A stretch of DNA of 13,174 nucleotides from Asaia bogorensis (GTDB taxonomy: Bacteria; Pseudomonadota; Alphaproteobacteria; Acetobacterales; Acetobacteraceae). Shown here one piece after another: positions 11,378 through 13,174 of this stretch (position 1 is the stretch's first letter; every line of letters starts with the position of its first letter). The position numbers and the translations under genes are program-made. The notes under the pieces are model-generated. The model was not told the DNA's origin. It saw only the letters and a list, made by a program, of their open reading frames with translations, and did no database searches. Location of the stretch: contig CAMBXJ010000058.1 of the NCBI GenBank assembly GCA_945871455.1, positions 1 through 13,174 of the forward strand, written 5' to 3'.

Positions 11378-12748
11378 CTACGCCCGGACCAGTTTCCGCA
11401 CGGCGGTGGAGGCATTGCGTTTGCCCTCGCCGGCATAATCCTCGTGGTAGTCCTCGATCCGCGCCGGGTCGTACAGGTAGTTCACCATCAGGGTGGCGCT
11501 CTCCCGCGCGCCCTTGTCGGAGCTGTCGCCTTCCAGGTTGATCCGCTCGATCCGCGCGCCGTTGGACAGATGGAAATGCGCCACCGGGTCACGAGCGCGC
11601 CGACCGTTTGCCTCGGTCAGCAGATAGCGGGCGCATAATCGGACCAGCACGGGTTCGGCGGTCTTGCGCAGCCCCGGCTCCTTCCACCAACCCGGATGGG
11701 CCACCAGGGCGGCCAGCGACGCGGTGCCGCTTTCGGCCGGCATCGCCGATCGCAGGCTGGCGGCTTCCTCATCGGTCAGCAGGCCGATCTCGTCGGATTT
11801 CAGCACCGTATCCAGCCAGCGCCGGAATCCCGGGATCGGCGACAGCGTGGCGAAACTGCGCAGCTTCGGGAATTCGGCCGACAATTCCGCGACCACGCGC
11901 TTGATCAGGAAATTGCCGAAGCTGATCCCCGCCAGCCCCGCCTGGCAGTTGCTGATCGAATAGAAAATCGCCGTGTCCGCCGCATCGGGGTCCAGCACCG
12001 GCGCGTCCTCATCCAGCAGATGCTGCACGCTGCCGGACAGGCCCGTTACCAGGGCGACCTCGACGAAGATCAACGGTTCCCCGGGCATGCGGGGATGGAA
12101 GAAGGCATAGCACCTCCGGTCGGAGTCCAGCCGGTTCTTCATGTCGCTCCAGGATTGAATGGCGTGCACCGCCTCATAATCCACCAGTTTTTCCAGCAGC
12201 GAGGCCGAGCTGTTCCAGTCGATCCGATGCAGTTCCAGGAAGCCGATATCGAACCAGGCGCCCAGCAGGCCGCGCAGATCGGCGTCCAGGGCGGCCAGAC
12301 GCTTGTCGTCGCCGCGGACGCGCAAAAGGACGCCGCGCAGATCGACCAGGAATTTCTGTCCGTTGGGGATCGACGTGAACTGCGTCAGCAGTTTCAGCCG
12401 CGGCGGTTCCAGGGCGCGCCGCAGCCCGGCCATGGCGGTGGCGGGATCGTCGGTGTCGCGCATGGCCTCATAAGCAGTGGCGACGGACGCGGGATCGGCG
12501 TCGAACCCGGCAAGCGCGATCAGGAAGTCTCGCCGGCCGCTCTCGTTCAGGGACTGGTAGGTCTGTGCCAGGGACGCGGCGCGGTTGCGGGCGCTGACCT
12601 CGCCGCCGCGGCCTTGCAGGCAGGCGCGCATGCGGGCTTCCAGCGATTCGTCGGCCTCGCCCGAGACGCTGGAGGCCATGTCGCGCCAGACTTCGGTGAT
12701 GCGGCGGAAGGCCCGGTCCAGCAAGCCGGTCGATAGCAGATCGCTCAT
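11378..12748 (-). CDS. Malonyl-CoA decarboxylase
   Basis: A 456-residue enzyme converting malonyl-CoA to acetyl-CoA and CO2, used for malonate use or to control malonyl-CoA level. The N-terminal helical domain (about 1-125) includes RDFLIALAGFDADPASV. The C-terminal GNAT-like catalytic domain shows GAWFDIGFLELHRIDWNSSA (163-182), MPGEPLIFVEVALVTGL, AIFYSISNCQAGLAGISFGN (260-279), FATLSPIPGFRRWLD (299-313) and HFHLSNGARIERIN (391-404), then MVNYLYDP. The SPIPGF and HFHLxNGA blocks hold the catalytic Ser and His in the human enzyme. AGGAG lies five bases before the ATG. The preceding gene (hydrate dehydratase) ends 22 bases upstream, so the two are probably co-transcribed. No malonyl-CoA synthetase or malonate transporter is in the window. 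Confidence 0.93.
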   Translation of the reverse strand: MSDLLSTGLLDRAFRRITEVWRDMASSVSGEADESLEARMRACLQGRGGEVSARNRAASLAQTYQSLNESGRRDFLIALAGFDADPASVATAYEAMRDTDDPATAMAGLRRALEPPRLKLLTQFTSIPNGQKFLVDLRGVLLRVRGDDKRLAALDADLRGLLGAWFDIGFLELHRIDWNSSASLLEKLVDYEAVHAIQSWSDMKNRLDSDRRCYAFFHPRMPGEPLIFVEVALVTGLSGSVQHLLDEDAPVLDPDAADTAIFYSISNCQAGLAGISFGNFLIKRVVAELSAEFPKLRSFATLSPIPGFRRWLDTVLKSDEIGLLTDEEAASLRSAMPAESGTASLAALVAHPGWWKEPGLRKTAEPVLVRLCARYLLTEANGRRARDPVAHFHLSNGARIERINLEGDSSDKGARESATLMVNYLYDPARIEDYHEDYAGEGKRNASTAVRKLVRA

Positions 12749-12770
12749 GGGAACTCCTGCGAGGATAACA

Positions 12771-13174
12771 TCAGGTTACAACGGATTGAGTGGCGTCATC
12801 CAGCGCGGCGGGCAGGGCGGGGAGCAGGTCTTCCACCACCAGCCAGGGTCCGGCATGCACCGCGGCACGCCCGTGGATCCAGGCGCCGGCGGATGCGGCT
12901 TCCCAGGCCGGCATCCCTTGGGCGAGCAGGCCCGCGATGATGCCGGCCAGCACGTCCCCTGCGCCCGCGGTGGCCAACCAGGGAGGCGCGGATGCGTTGA
13001 TCGCCACGCGTCCGTCCGGGGCGGCGATGATGGTGTCTGCCCCTTTCAGCAGGACGACGCCCCCGGTTGCGGCGGCGGCGGCTCGGGCGGCGGTCACGCG
13101 GTCGGGGCCGGGGGCACCGAAGGCGCGGGCGAACTCTCCGGCATGCGGCGTCATCACGGCACATCCCCGCAAGC
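12771..13174 (-). CDS. nnrD: ADP/ATP-dependent NAD(P)H-hydrate dehydratase, C-terminal part (runs off right edge)
   Basis: The last 134 or so residues of a YjeF C-terminal-domain (ribokinase-like) repair enzyme that dehydrates damaged NADHX/NADPHX back to NADH/NADPH. Motifs in order are [34 protein letters not shown], then [21 protein letters not shown] with the anion-hole GAGD carrying the catalytic Asp, and GAWIHGRAA. The first in-frame Met (13172) is almost at the edge and well inside the domain, so the true start lies outside. Whether it is fused to the NnrE epimerase domain, as is common, cannot be seen. It ends 22 bases before malonyl-CoA decarboxylase on the same strand. Confidence 0.88.
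   Translation of the reverse strand, partial: LRGCAVMTPHAGEFARAFGAPGPDRVTAARAAAAATGGVVLLKGADTIIAAPDGRVAINASAPPWLATAGAGDVLAGIIAGLLAQGMPAWEAASAGAWIHGRAAVHAGPWLVVEDLLPALPAALDDATQSVVT

Overview
This is a GC-rich bacterial chromosomal window. The encoded proteins look alphaproteobacterial and the best guess is a member of the Acetobacteraceae/Rhodospirillales. The evidence is the codon use, an HU protein with an N-terminal lysine/alanine-rich tail, a short SbmA/BacA-like transporter, bacterial malonyl-CoA decarboxylase, and intergenic palindromic repeats of a kind common in alphaproteobacteria. Taxonomy is an inference; no rRNA or other marker gene lies in the window. No tRNA, rRNA, CRISPR array, transposase or phage gene was seen.

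Layout. Left edge (minus strand): only the first codons of a gene resembling a type IA DNA topoisomerase. Then about 970 bases with no convincing gene but with two elaborate inverted-repeat elements (117-275 and 674-761) and a 12-bp perfect palindrome. Next (plus strand) is a compact branched-chain-amino-acid-type ABC importer, livH-livM-livG-livF (1035-4447). It has stop/start overlaps at livM/livG and livG/livF, a possible 28-codon leader ORF overlapping the livM start, and no substrate-binding protein gene. A long near-perfect hairpin (4484-4542) separates livF from a convergent CitE/HpcH-type acyl-CoA lyase gene (4574-5461, minus). Divergent from it is a short SbmA/BacA-like inner-membrane protein (5634-6647, plus), followed by a class III (CaiB/BaiF) CoA-transferase (6756-7937, plus).

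Right half: a convergent HU-family protein with a histone-H1-like tail (8265-8666, minus). A 485-bp divergent intergenic region follows with a dyad and two sets of short direct repeats, then an HSL-type alpha/beta hydrolase (9152-10105, plus). A tandem repeat ending in a perfect hairpin (10114-10215) separates it from a convergent luciferase-like flavin/F420 oxidoreductase (10231-11103, minus). Last come malonyl-CoA decarboxylase (11378-12748, minus) and, just upstream of it, the C-terminal part of NAD(P)H-hydrate dehydratase (12771 to the right edge, minus).

How the genes may work together: the importer, CoA-transferase, CitE-like lyase and malonyl-CoA decarboxylase share a theme of uptake of small acids or amino acids and their handling as CoA thioesters. 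They are not one operon, so a shared pathway is only a hypothesis. I did not find a clear undescribed multi-gene system. The parts most worth a second look are the structured noncoding repeats, the livM leader ORF and C-terminal hexapeptide repeat, the N-terminally shortened SbmA-like protein, and the H1-tailed HU.
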